This document shows, one piece after another, positions 46,050 through 57,593 of a stretch of DNA of 64,000 bases. The DNA lies in NCBI RefSeq assembly GCF_003589595.1, contig NW_020653200.1, forward strand, positions 2,091,751 through 2,155,750. The letters are read 5' to 3'. A model generated the notes under the pieces. The model was not told where the DNA came from and did no database searches. It saw only the letters and a program-made list of their open reading frames with translations. The stretch is from Hyposmocoma kahamanoa (Eukaryota; Arthropoda; Insecta; Lepidoptera; Cosmopterigidae). Numbering within the stretch: the first letter of the stretch is position 1; every line of letters starts with the position of its first letter. A program made the position numbers and the translations under genes.

Positions 46050-46098
46050 AAAATGAATGCAAGTACTATATATATATAAATGTACTTGCATTCATTTT
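46050..46098. repeat. perfect 17-bp-arm hairpin around a TA run
   Basis: AAAATGAATGCAAGTAC at 46050-46066 and its exact reverse complement at 46082-46098, loop of TA repeats. Confidence 0.9.
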
Positions 46099-46742
46099 CA
46101 CTTAAATACGGGAAAAATACTTAATTACTAATTATAAGCTTCGCTCACAAAAGCCCTTCCGGCTTTATCCGCGGCGAAGAAGTTCAGTCTATTTAAGTAA
46201 AGATATAATGTAATAGAGCAAAAACCTCAAAAAACTAACTTAATTACTTCTAGACAGGTTCAAAAACATGCTATCCAATTTTAGTTGTAAATTGTAAATA
46301 TTTTGTACTAATATGTGTTTTAAATGTTCTTCCATAACTACTTATACCGTAACCAATTATTATGCTATCCGCTAATGCCACATATAATGTTGTTAAAGTG
46401 ACGTATGATAGGTTTTCGCAGTATAGAAAGCTTTGCCGCTATACATAAGTCAATGCCGCTATAGCACGTAGTTTTTCACAAATATAATTAATATGTGGGC
46501 CCCAATGTGACTACCATAAATGACACCACACAATAAAACAAAATCACAAACTGGGCGCTAAAGGTATAAATAAGGTTAAGAACACGATCGGCATAATATT
46601 TCGTGACAATTAATAACTGTAATTTTTAAGTTTACTGAATATCACGATATTTTACTACCACGATATTTAATTATTTATAATGAAATTACTTCACTAGTTC
46701 ATTATAATATTAATACAAAGATTGAATACTAAGAAAAATTTC

Positions 46743-46843
46743 TTCGACCCGACTGGATTCGAAACAGCTCCTTCAACATTGACTTAAATGTCCTTCAAGC
46801 ATACCGTGCAAGACGCTCTCCCAACTGAGCTACGGAACGAATC
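46743..46843 (-). repeat. tRNA-like segment (SINE head or tRNA pseudogene)
   Basis: On the minus strand CCGTAGCTCAGTTGGGAGAG is a good A-box, and GTTTCGAATCC is a near B-box. The stretch between them is longer than in a normal tRNA and acceptor ends do not pair well. Most likely a SINE head or pseudogene, not a working tRNA. Confidence 0.6.
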
Positions 46844-47044
46844 ACCAAACCTTACGATACACTATGTGCTTGTTCCTGGTGTTATTTTTTATTTTTAACG
46901 ACGTTTTTGCTAATGTGTTTGTGTGTTTGTTCATAATTAATAGCTGTCGTGAGTGCTGACGTGGTACACATTATAGAACAAAACAAAAAGCAAACAAGAT
47001 GAATCGAATTTGCGCAACAATTTTACTACAACACTGCGTGCAAA

Positions 47045-47177
47045 GGGCCCATTGTCTACTAAAGCGGAGTCAAAGAGATTTGGGTTTCATCAAGCAATAT
47101 AGTGTGCTATTACTTTGACAAATTAATATTGGTTGCTGTAACACAGCCCTTCGCTCCGCATTGGTATACAATAGGCC
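47045..47177. repeat. imperfect inverted repeat
   Basis: Arms GGGCCCATTGTCTACTAAAG (47045) and the reverse complement of the block ending AATAGGCCC at 47177; about 24 bp with a few mismatches. Possible decayed MITE. Confidence 0.6.
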
Positions 47178-47412
47178 CATTGTCTATCTACGTCATATCA
47201 CGCTATACAGTTAGACAACTGTCATAAGTTCTTAACAACCAAGTTAGATGTATAAAAAACTTAATTTAAATTTAGATAACAGTGCACTCCTAAAGTACCA
47301 TCTGTAAAGTTAACAACTCCATTGGGGAGGAGGGACACCTAGAAAGGATGCCAGCTTATAGGGTGGTGAAAGACCAAATAAGTAGTCCAAACAATCGTGT
47401 TTCTTGATCTTT

Positions 47413-47489
47413 CACTCTTTAGCTACTTATGTAGAAGTATCGACTTCAAAGTAGAAGTATCGACTTCTAAATAAGTAACTAAAGAGTTG
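47413..47489. repeat. hairpin with internal tandem GTAGAAGTATCGACTTC
   Basis: CTCTTTAGCTACTTAT on the left pairs with ATAAGTAACTAAAGAG on the right; the centre repeats AGAAGTATCGACTTC, itself palindromic. Confidence 0.7.
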
Positions 47490-48047
47490 AGTAGTCTCGA
47501 ATCAAGGCCCGCGAGACGCATCGTGGTTATCATAGTCTTGTAATGTCATTGGATTTGTATAATATACCAAATTTCAAGTCGCTCAGGCAAGGTGAAAGTA
47601 AAATAAATATTAATTTTATGACTGAGATCCATACTACTGTTAGTACAGGGAAAAAAGTTACCGATCTACAAACCGCTGAAGATGTGAGCTAAGAATCATC
47701 CCATTTAAGATAGCCTTCAAAATAAAAAAGTCTTGAGATCAGTCAATCCGAGTGGGGGCTACGATGCCATATACAGATACTCGGTAAAAGGTTTCAAACT
47801 CTACTCTTTTTGCTTAGGAGGTAAAGTAAAATGAAATCGAAAATAGGAAACAGAAACGAAAATATTACCATTTACATAGAACAGATTTTAAACGTGAAAG
47901 ATAGTTTTAGAACGTTTAGCAGCGATGCAAACGCGATGCAGTCGCTAATCGTCCAACTTTACACATGCGCGCGCTTTTAAGCAGCGATGCAAACGCGATG
48001 CAAGCACGCGACTGCGTCAATACAAACGCGCGATTGCATCGATACAT

Positions 48048-51000
48048 GTAAAATGTTCGAGGCCTTAGGACCAAAACTAATGAAGTGTATAAAAATGTGT
48101 TATTGGACAGTTATGATATAATAGGTTTTACAGAAACATGGTTAAATTCAAATATTAGTGACAGGGAAATTGTTGACAATAGATACGAGGTGTACCGTAG
48201 AGATCGAGTAATAACGCGCGGTGGTAAGCTAGATGGTGGAGGTGTGATGTTAGCTGTATCTAAAAATATTCGATCTTCTCGTGTCCTTAGATGGGAAACT
48301 AATTGTGAGGACCTATGGGTTAGTATTCATTTGGTGGTTAATGGTCGTCCCAAAAAGGTAGCTGTTTGTGTTGTGTATTTGCCTCCACCTGTCAACGTGG
48401 ATAATTTATTAGAGTTTTTGAATAATGCCAGTGATATTGTTTGTCAAGTCGACGATATAATTATTTTGGGCGACTTTAATCAAGGTAAAATAATATGGAA
48501 TGCGTCTACTGATACTCAGTCAATGATCCCTATGAACTGTAGTAGTAAAATGGAATCTATTTTAGTTGACTTTATGTACAACAATAAACTATACCAGGTT
48601 AATAGAGTGCCAAATGTGGATGGGAAAATGTTAGATCTTATTTTTACTAGTAACCGAAATGTAGAAGTTAACTTGCCTCCAGATCTGTTAAGTAATTTAG
48701 ATGCGTATCACCCAGGATTACTGTTAAATGTACAGTATCTTATTAAAAATAACCTTCGTTATAAACCTAGATCGGATCATAATTATTATAAGGCAGACTA
48801 TGTTAATATTATAGCAGAATTGGGGAGTTTGGATTGGGAGTGTAAATTTTCTAGCTGTGTAGATATCGAGGATCAAGTTAGTGCATTTTACTTCGAACTT
48901 CGTAGACTGATCGACAAATTTGTTCCTAAACGCTGTCCTAAAAAAAGTGGCACACCTGCATGGTTTACAGCAACTCTTATTAGGTTATTAGGAAGAAAAG
49001 ATAAACTCAGACGCAAATTTCATAAATATAATAATCCTAGAGATGAAAATGAATACCATCGTATACGTAGTGACTGTAACAAATTGTATAAGCGGTGTTT
49101 CAATAATTATAAAGCGCAGTTGGAAAGCAAAATAGCGAATAATCCTAAATTTTTCTGGAATTATATAAAAACTAAGCGCAACGGTAAATCGTCTTTCCCA
49201 GCCAATATGTTTTTGAATGATACTACTGCTAATAATAACCAGGCTGTTGCTGATCTCTTTGCCAGTCACTTTTCCTCAGTCTTCACAAGAGACTCAATTA
49301 TTCCTAATGCTGTTAACTCGTTCGTTACTTATGATATCATTCAACCATTTAATATAACGGAAAAATGTATTTTAGAACATATTAACAGATTGGATTCATC
49401 TAAAGCAACAGGTCCTGATGGTATCCCTCCCCTATTTATTAAAACGTGTGGCTCAAAACTTGTCAAGCCCCTTGCCTTAATTTTTAATCGCTCTATAAGA
49501 GATGGTATTTTTCCCACTCAATGGAAAAAAGCTCGAATTGTCCCCATTTATAAAAAGGGTGATCGCTCCAATATTACCAATTATCGTCCAGTATCCATTT
49601 TGTCAACTTTCTCTAAATTATTCGAATCAAGTCTATACCCCATAATATATAATCATATTGACAAAATTATATCTGTTCATCAACATGGATTTAGATCCGG
49701 TCGTTCAGTTCAAACTAACCTGTGTTCATATTTAGCCGATATTTCTTTAGAATTAGACAATAGATCGCAGGTGGATGCAATATATACGGATTTTAGTAGC
49801 GCCTTTGACAGGGTCAACCATTTACTCCTGTTGCGCAAGCTTGAATCGGTGGGTGTATATGGCTCTCTGCTGAATTGGTTCCAGTCGTATCTGAAGTTGA
49901 GACCTCAGATGGTAGCTGTAAATGGCTATGAATCAAAGGAATATTATGCAGATTCCGGAGTTCCCCAAGGATCGCACCTGGGACCTATCCTATTTTCAGT
50001 TTTCATAAATGACATATCCAATCATATCAACCACTGTAAATTTTCTTTATTCGCAGATGATCTCAAGATATACAGACCCATTAATTCATTCTCCGAGATG
50101 GCACTACTGCAAACAGACTTGAATAATATTGCACAGTGGTGTCATTCAAATTCAATGGTGCTTAATGTAAATAAATGCTTCTATATAAAGTTCACAAGAA
50201 AGGTGTCTCCGACGAATAGCCACTATACTTTAAATGGTTCTGGATTGTCTGAAGTAATGGAAGTAAAAGATTTAGGTGTTACTTTAGACAATAAATTAAA
50301 AATGACTACCCACATAGACAACATTGCTAGGAAAGCTGGGAGTATGTTGGGATTCATTAAGCGCAACTCCAAAGGTTTTGGTATAAAAACCAAAATTACG
50401 CTTTTTAATGCGCTCGTGCGCAGTCAGTTGGAATACGCGAGTATTGCTTGGAATCCTGCTTATACTGTGCACTCTCAGCGTATTGAAAGCGTACAGCGTT
50501 CATTTAGTAGACATATTGCGTTTCATAGCCCAAATATCTCCCCCAAACACCCATATGAAAACCGAATAAAATTCTTTAAAATGTTATCATTATTTAAAAG
50601 GCGTAAAATACTCGATCTTTGTTTTCTGCATAAATTGATTAATGGTGAAATAGATTGTAAACAAATAATTGAAAAGGTTGGTATAGCTGTTCCCTGTCGT
50701 CTACCAAGATACAAAATAAAAAAAATATTTCACGTCCCGCGTTGTAAATCCAATCTCGCTCTAAACTCCCCAATATTGCGCTTATGTAGAGAGTACAATG
50801 CATTAAATAATGTTATAGATATAGATATATTTAATGATACATATAGTCAATTTAGGGAAAAAAATACTTAAACATATGTTTGAACATTAATTCAATTCTT
50901 TATAATTGTTTAAAATTTGTATTATAATATTTTATTTTTATATTTTATATATACACATATTATATATTTATGTTTATATTTCATATATATTATATTTTGT

Positions 51001-51160
51001 TTCTGTTAGTTACTTGTTGTCTGTCAGATATCATTTAAGAATGCCGTGTTTCACTGTTACTGGGACATATACATTAAGTTAGATTTTAAAATTCATATTG
51101 TATTGTATACTGTATATGTTCTGTTGGGATACCTAAATAAAATAAATAAATAAATAAATA
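48048..51160 (+). mobile_element. 5'-truncated non-LTR retrotransposon (jockey/CR1-like), 3.1 kb
   Basis: Flanked by the 7-bp direct repeat GATACAT (48041-48047, 51161-51167), ends in an (AAAT)n tail (about 51133-51160), and carries one long ORF2. ORF1 and the 5' UTR are absent. AT-rich compared with the host repeat. The tetranucleotide tail and ORF2 layout point to a jockey/CR1-type LINE; the clade was not resolved. Confidence 0.88.
48052..50871 (+). pseudogene. LINE ORF2: endonuclease and reverse transcriptase (open, no start)
   Basis: Open from 48052 (NVRGLRTK, the beginning of the AP-endonuclease domain) to TAA ending at 50871, about 939 codons with no internal stop. Endonuclease motifs: FTETWL, ILGDFN, and AYHPGLLL at the SDH position, where the usual S-D is not kept. 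Reverse transcriptase motifs: SSKATGPDGIPP, NYRPVSILSTFSKLFE, HGFRSGRSVQTN, YTDFSSAFDRVNH, SGVPQGSHLGP, FADDLKIY, then RSQLEYASIAWNP. The catalytic pair (A/D-D) is present. It begins immediately after the truncation point, so no proper start codon or ORF1 exists; it cannot be autonomous as it stands. Confidence 0.9.
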
Positions 51161-51457
51161 GATACATTTGGCTTTTAAAGGCGATTTGCATCGATGCAAT
51201 CGCGCGTTTCTATAGAAGCAATCGCGCGTTCGTATCGATGCAATCGCGCATTTCTATCGATGCAGTCGCGCGTTTGCATCGAAACAATCGCCTATAAATC
51301 GCAAGTATAGCGATGCAATCGCGCGTATCACGAACACGCGTTTGCATCGCTGCTAAAAGTAGCCGTGTGTAACCACTCTTAATGTTTGTTATACAATAAC
51401 GCCGAAATGACTAAAGGCATTTATATGAAAATTTATAGCTAGGTCGTTTATAACCTG

Positions 51458-51588
51458 TAGGGCTAGCACGAAAGGGCGCAACTAACGCGAGAGCGACATA
51501 AAGCGCGAGATACTATTTTCGCATACAAAATTGCAATATCTCGCTTTATATCGCTCTGGCGCAAGTCGCTGCCTGTCGTGCTAGCCAT
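51458..51588. mobile_element. MITE family TAGGGCTAGCACG, copy 1
   Basis: Arms TAGGGCTAGCACGAAAGGGC and AGCGACATAAAGCGCGAGAT pair imperfectly with the right side ending CGTGCTAGCC. Same family as 62679-62839. Confidence 0.8.
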
Positions 51589-52321
51589 GATGGAGTAGTA
51601 TATAAGGCAATGTTTAACGTAGTCGGGCTATTATGTAACATAACTATGGTACTTGTTTGATTTCATTTACGACGCTCGTTAACTAACTGGGTGCTTTTCA
51701 TAAAAAAAAATTCTTCAGCGGTTTTGCAACGACAATCTAATTAGGAAACAACACTATAACTCGCGCTGATTCGTCCTTCACTAAATTAAAATTTAATTAC
51801 ACTAGCTACGTTCAAATTTCTTGAACAGCGATAAAGAACTCTACGATTATGTTCATGTGTTAATATACAGTAAGCTCCAATGAGTTTACTAACTGACCAT
51901 TTTATGTAGAGCCCCTACATAAAATATAGACTAGCTTCCAGTTTTCAAAGCTTTGGCAAAAAATTTACATTTTTTTTATGAACACTACTAAATAAAAAAG
52001 AAAGGAAAAGCTATACTCCAGATCACTAATTAAATAATAAAAAAGTAATAATAGTACGTGAAAGCGCTTTAATTAGATCGGGGGCACAAGCAAATTCTAC
52101 GAATTATTTACGAGTCGAGATTAATAATAATTGATTATTTAACTTCCAAAAAATTTAATGCTTTGTAATGTTATAAACACGGTAAAGAAACGACTTTTCC
52201 TCATTTTGAAAACATGTGTGCAACAAAGTATAAGCATGATTTATGGACTCCTTTGTACGTCATAAGTTTTCGTCAATCCGAGTACGAGACTACAAAATAT
52301 ATTGTGAAATAGAAAGTACAT

Positions 52322-52775
52322 CATCGTCAACTCATTTATACGTCCCACTGCTGGGCACGGGTCTCCTCTCAGGCGAGGGTTTAGGCCATAGTACGCCACA
52401 CTGGCCCGATGACGGTTAGGAACTTCACGTCTTCCGAAGGTTGAGAACCCTTTTTCTAGTTCGTCCCGTCACTTATAATATTAAGTGACAAGACGAACTA
52501 GTAGTGCGCCTGATGATGGTAAGCTACACGCCTGACCATAATAGTTGCAGCGCCACTCAGAGCTTTTAATCGCAAAGATCTGAGGGGCACTGCCACTGCC
52601 CCGTCACCCTGAGACATAAGTTGACAAGTCACATGTGTCTGTAATTTCACCACCACCCTTACCATTCAAAACCAGAACACAGTAATGCTGACATTACTGC
52701 TTGACGACAGAAATAAGTAAGGTGGCAATACTGCCCTGGATGAAGTTTTTCACAAAGAACTCTACTGCTATTGTA
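52322..52775 (+). repeat. dispersed repeat, copy 2 of 3, with longer left part
   Basis: 52322-52440 reads CCCACTGCTGGGCACGGGTC and GGCCATAGTACGCCACACTG; 52484-52775 is the part shared with 21177-21450. The same two-part layout recurs at 63370-63815, so this is one longer family. Confidence 0.8.
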
Positions 52776-52953
52776 ATACTATAATATAAGAATTTGAAAA
52801 TGGAAAGTACATAAGTAAGTAATGAATTTCATTCAGAATTACACAGACCACATAATTCATCACTTTTTGTTTACTTAATTTATCTAATTTATTTGAGAGA
52901 AAACCGTCTTTTATATATAAACTTAACACACAAAACTCAGTACTAAGAGACTT

Positions 52954-53349
52954 AGGGTCGTATTCTAGAACTCTACTCAATGCTCAAGTCAGGATTTGAG
53001 TATGGTTTAGAGCACTTGAAATCATACTCAAGTCCCTGCCATTAGGGTCGTATTTTCAGTGCTTGAAATCATACTCGAGTCTGCTCAAATCCTACTCAAT
53101 GCTCAAGTCAGGATTGCAATTGAAATACAAGCACTGGAAATACGACCCTAATGGCTGGGACTTGAGTATGATTTCGAGTGCTTTAAACCATACTCAAATC
53201 CTGGCTGTTCTGGAAATACGACTCTTAGGGTCGTATTCTAGAACTCTACTCAATACTCAAGTCCCTGCCATTAGGGTCGTATTTCCAGTGCTTGTGTTGC
53301 CAGTGCAATCATGACTCGCGCATTGAATAGAGTTCTAGAATACGACCCT
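52954..53349. mobile_element. compound hairpin MITE (AGGGTCGTATTCTAGAA family)
   Basis: Ends match the 39517-39668 element. Inside, the unit boundary AGGGTCGTATTCTAG recurs at about 53228, and CTCAAGTC/GACTTGAG segments alternate in direction, so at least two copies or a tandem rearrangement are joined. Confidence 0.85.
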
Positions 53350-53539
53350 TAGTGTCTCCATAGTATTACTTTGTTACCGTGAATGTTAATAAATAATTTA
53401 CCGTTAGAAACAAAATTTAAGAAATAGTACTTACTCTGCAAATACAAAATACTTTTTTACCCCAAAGTAGGTACTGTGGTACAAACCCATACCAAATTAA
53501 CAAAAATTTAACCAAGTCTTGCCTAAAATTAATAAACCA

Positions 53540-54115
53540 AGTTTTTTTTAATGTAAAGAAGGACGCAATCGAGCAGACGAGCCACTTGATGGGAGGTGAT
53601 CATCGTCGCCCATGGACATTTGCGACATCAGAGAGCTGCCTATGTATTGCCAGCCTTTGAAAAACCCCATGTCATAGTGCAAAGGAAATACTTCAGGGGG
53701 AAGATTATTGCACATCTTGCAGGTTCGAAGAAGGAACGAACGAGATGCCCGCGTGGTATTATAATGCCAGGCATCAAAGATGTGGGGATGGACTCTATTT
53801 CTTAGGCAGGAGGTGCGATGGTAGAAACGAGACGGTGGTACCAGTTCGAAAAGTTCCTCAGAGCACTCCCCATTATAAAGACAGTAGAACACACACAGAG
53901 AGCCAACGTCTGTCCATAGGCTCAGGGACTCCACACCGTCTGCGAGTTTGGGATCATCGTCAATACGAACAGCCCTATGTTGGATAGAGTCAAGTGGGTC
54001 AAGTTTGTATTTGGGAGCTCCTGCCCAGAGATGCGAGCAATACTCTATATGGGGCCGTACTTGTGTTTTATATTTTATTTTTTGTATGTTAAAAATTGAC
54101 AAATACTTTTCTACT
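53540..54115 (-). pseudogene. LINE 3' fragment (post-RT region)
   Basis: 184 codons on minus: TQVRPHIEYCSHLWAGAPKY, LDSIQHRAVRI, CVFYCLYNGECSEELFELVP, ARSFLLRTCKMCNNLPPEVF are typical of the C-terminus of jockey-like ORF2. The T run at 53541-53549 is the poly-A of the minus-strand element. 5' truncated. Confidence 0.85.
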
Positions 54116-54855
54116 TAACACCACCAGTGGGGTAGGCAGATATAACCGATTGAATTACCCGGCTCTCGAGTGAACAGTCGTATATAGCGAATGTGATGCA
54201 ATGCAGTTATACTTCCACTTGTATATTAATTAATTAAGCGCGTTACGAAACTTCCGCGGCGGCTGCAACACGTTGTTATGTTATGTATGATGAACCACCC
54301 AGTCTGGTAAAACGTTAGTTTACTGACGATTGATTGACGTAAGAGATCCATTACACGTTTCGTGTATTATAATTATAAGAATACATAAGTTTGGGGGATC
54401 TGGAGCAGTTTCTACACTTCAAATGAGTAATTTCACAATTGTTCAGTGTACTCCGTTGCTATTAATACGAAAACAATAACAGGGACAAAGACTAGAGTCT
54501 TTATCATTTAGAGCAACCAACCAACAAAATTTCTACTTATATCTCATGTACATTAGACGTAACTGTCCGATTACACTGATGGTAACCAAAATTACCACAC
54601 GTAACGAGACGTTAGAGATGAAACTACGATATTCTTGAAAATTATTAACTCATAGGAACTTACATATACACATTGACTTGTAAGTCAATGCATATATACA
54701 CTTGAATTTTTTTGACATTTATGTCGAAAAAAAATTGGAAGAAATAAAAAATTAACACTACGAAAAACAAAGCACAACAATTTTATCATTTTTAACTCTT
54801 GAACTAACGGAATACATTGCATATGTAGCATGACAATAAAATATAAGGAACTACA

Positions 54856-55090
54856 ATTTTTTTTTTTATTTGACTTAAACTAAATGCACATTTGCCTTCC
54901 ATCTCACATTGATGAAAAGTGACGATGAAGTCGACGATAGAGCATGGACACCTAAATGATGCCTATTCACTCTCGCCTTGAAAACGCCCAAGTTATACCG
55001 TCCAAGGAACGAGTTTGCAGTCAGGGAATTCCACCGCATAGCCGTTCGCCATATAAATGTGGAAACGTAACGCTTTGTGCGAATCTTTGG
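54856..55090 (-). pseudogene. LINE 3' fragment, same family as 42820-43912
   Basis: Its minus strand matches the last 250 bp of the plus-strand LINE: NSLPADLFP-like text, then the GTCGACTTCATCGTCAC block and a poly-A (T run at 54857). Heavily 5' truncated. Confidence 0.75.
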
Positions 55091-55769
55091 ATTACCTACT
55101 TATAGGGTAGGACTGGAACCCCAGCATAGAAAGGGGAAGGCGGAAGGGGAAGAATTAAATCGTGCAATTTTTTTATATACAAAAACATCATATTCAATGG
55201 ATAAATCTGTGGAAAGATCTATGAAGAAGCGGGTGTGCACAGTATCCAACTCTGAGAACAACAGCAGAAGTAAGTATGTCGTGTGTGTGGCACGTACACA
55301 TTAACAAGATTGGGTATTTACGCTTCGTAAAATTCATGAGGCATTAAAATATCAATTATACGCGCAAGCACTTAAAAAATATAGTCATCTTTACTAAAAA
55401 ATACAATATCACGTAAAATGTTCGTGACTTATACGGAGAAATGCTCGTTTAAACGAGTAATTAAGGAAAGCAAAGAGATGGATGTCTTTTTAAACTATAC
55501 TTTCGCTACATTTTCGCAATGAAACATTTAAAACCACGATTCGAAATTTCGTTTCAAATTATTATTTTATAAAAACGTTACTAAGTTAACAAAAATGGAA
55601 ATTAATACGGGAGCTAAAATATTATACCACAAAATTACAAAAACTTTATCAGTGCGAGAAAAAAGTTTATGAGTACGAGCTAATTATATATGACTAAGTT
55701 ACATATTTTTAATATACTTAATGTTTGAATTTTCTGATTTTGATCTGTTATTTAAATTTATTTTTAACA

Positions 55770-56375
55770 GACGTCAAAAAAAGGAGTAGCTTCTCAATTC
55801 GATTGAATTTTGTGTGTATGTCATTGACTTACAATTATATGGACGTCGGGTCCGCGCTAAAAAGTGTCCAACTTATAGGGCGTTAAAATCGTATACAGAG
55901 CGTCATTCACGCTTTAGTCTTCGTTTGTCCGACTGACAGCGAAGCAAGCAATATTAGACAGTACTGCGATGACATTACAATTTAAATTCAACGTTTTAGC
56001 TTTTTCATATTCCTTTACATGTCACTACGTTTAAATAGGTTGACTTGGGACATTTTTTTCGTGGTTTTTGTATTAGACCCGTCGTCCATTTATTTGTAAG
56101 TCCATGGTGTATGTTAAGCGATTACTCTGACATTTGGATTTCGATGACAATTTTTTTTTTAAAGGGTACCTCGTTAGTGCCAATCTTTTAGGTGAATATT
56201 TTCTTTAAATTTAAATGGGATTATTTAAATTTGAAGCAAATATTCATCTCTAAGTGTGGAAAATTAAGAGATGAACCCGTGAACCGGTTTATTGCAATTC
56301 CCCCACTTTCAGTTAACAGTTTTCAATAAATCTTGGGAAATAGATGTAATTCCACAAATTTCTGAGGTCGGATTT
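55770..56375 (+). repeat. ACCGAC-end dispersed repeat, copy 3, split by a MITE
   Basis: Left part TTAACAGACGTCAAAAAAAG and CTTCTCAATTCGATTG, right part ending CTGAGGTCGGATTTTTAAC. A 285-bp element (55822-56106) sits inside. Confidence 0.78.
55822..56106. mobile_element. 285-bp inverted-repeat element with exact 8-bp target duplication
   Basis: Begins CATTGACTTACAATTATATG and ends CATTTATTTGTAAGTCCATG; GGACGTCGGGTC / GACCCGTCGTCC lie inside the ends. Flanked by GTGTATGT on both sides (55814-55821, 56107-56114). Same family as the split element at 14507-19185. Non-coding. Confidence 0.93.
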
Positions 56376-57376
56376 TTAACAAAAATGTTATGATTATTTT
56401 CTGTCTTCTATCATTCATATTTATGTTCAATAACATAATATAAAAATTAAATTCAAACACCACGTACGTCAAATTACGCAATATTTAAACGTGTATAATT
56501 TAACACGGCAGTAGTTGAACAAGCAACACTTAACTTTTACCCGCTAATGTTAACCCAACGCATGTCAATAGTAAACTGCTAATTTTCTTAGAGTTTAACA
56601 GTAAAACTGCGTGTTACTTCGGAACTGGAGCGAACGGTTCACGGTCACGGTTTAGCTGATTAGATATACTATCACTTACGAGGGCTTTCGGTTGTAAAAT
56701 TTGAAACTAATGTGTCATACATCCACGTCGAATACCTGGTCCCATACATGCACCATTACATAGAAAACAAAGTTATAATCAACTGCCAAGGTTACCTATT
56801 ACAAGCTAGAATTTTGATTTCCAAAAAAGTTTCGACTTTTATTTAACAGATTTTAATTCATTTGGCCGAAAACAAACGCGTAACGATTTTTTCATTACAC
56901 CCTTTAATGTTTCACTAATTTGACAAATTGATAAGTTATTCATTTCCCGATTCTCATTTCCGTTTGTGTCGAATTGAATATATTGTTTTTGTACAAAAAA
57001 CGATATCCATAATTCATTATTGTTTTGTTTCACCACGGATTTAATTTATTGTGATAAATAAATGATAAAAGAAACTTAGTAATTATAAATTAATTTGAAG
57101 TTTTTATTTTAAAAAACTCGGAAATGTAAACAAATTCACTTCTAGCATTCACCAGCTGCTGCCGCGAAACGCTGCTGAAGCTTGCTTTTTCATATACTAG
57201 CCTAACCTACTAAAGAGCCCCGCCCTGGAATTGTACTTTCAGATTCATTTGCTATACGTACATAACTTTATCTAAGAATAGTAATTCTATCAAAACGAAC
57301 GTTAAGTCATCTAAACTATATGCAAAACAGACGGAAGGATAAACACGAATTGACCAAATAAACTTATGCCGAAAGA
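56376..57376. other. AT-rich non-coding stretch
   Basis: No gene, RNA or repeat recognised beyond short random open frames. Confidence 0.55.
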
Positions 57377-57593
57377 ATACATACATAATAACGCACACAC
57401 TCAACATAGCCCCGCACTACGGAAACCCTGTGTCGCAGGTGCCATGGACACACACAAAGACAACCACAAATTACACCCAAACTCACGAGATAAATAAATG
57501 TAGGCCATACAAATATTTCTACCGGCCTGGATATCGAACCTGAGACCTCTGCGTGGCAGTCCAGCATGGTAACCGTTCGGCCACAGAGGCAGT
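57377..57593 (-). mobile_element. tRNA-derived SINE, inverted copy
   Basis: On minus: CTGTGGCCGAACGGTTACCA (A-box region) and GGTTCGATATCC (B-box region, one base extra), then TTTGGGTGTAATTTGTGG and CCTGCGACACAGGG. Similar to 27448-27645 but diverged. Confidence 0.83.

Larger units (their letters stand above)
43913..47914. other. AT-rich non-coding stretch
   Basis: No gene recognised. It holds a short hairpin (46050-46098), a tRNA-like segment (46743-46843) and two imperfect inverted repeats (47045-47177, 47413-47489). Whether this is Mical's 5' intron or intergenic cannot be told. Confidence 0.5.
47915..51357. mobile_element. palindromic GC-rich foldback element split by a LINE
   Basis: Outer 21-bp arms starting TTTAGCAGCGATGCAAAC (47915-47935 / 51337-51357) are exact reverse complements. 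Both halves are built of short diverged units resembling CGATGCAATCGCGCGT, in opposite orientation left and right. Without the inserted LINE the element is about 323 bp. The LINE went in at the centre (duplication GATACAT). Confidence 0.82.

Noticed and set aside
46743..46843. functional tRNA gene
   Set aside because: Good A-box but imperfect B-box, excess length and no proper acceptor stem.
47915..51357. CRISPR-like spaced repeats
   Set aside because: Units are diverged, overlap, and form an inverted palindrome in a eukaryotic repeat; no spacers or cas genes.
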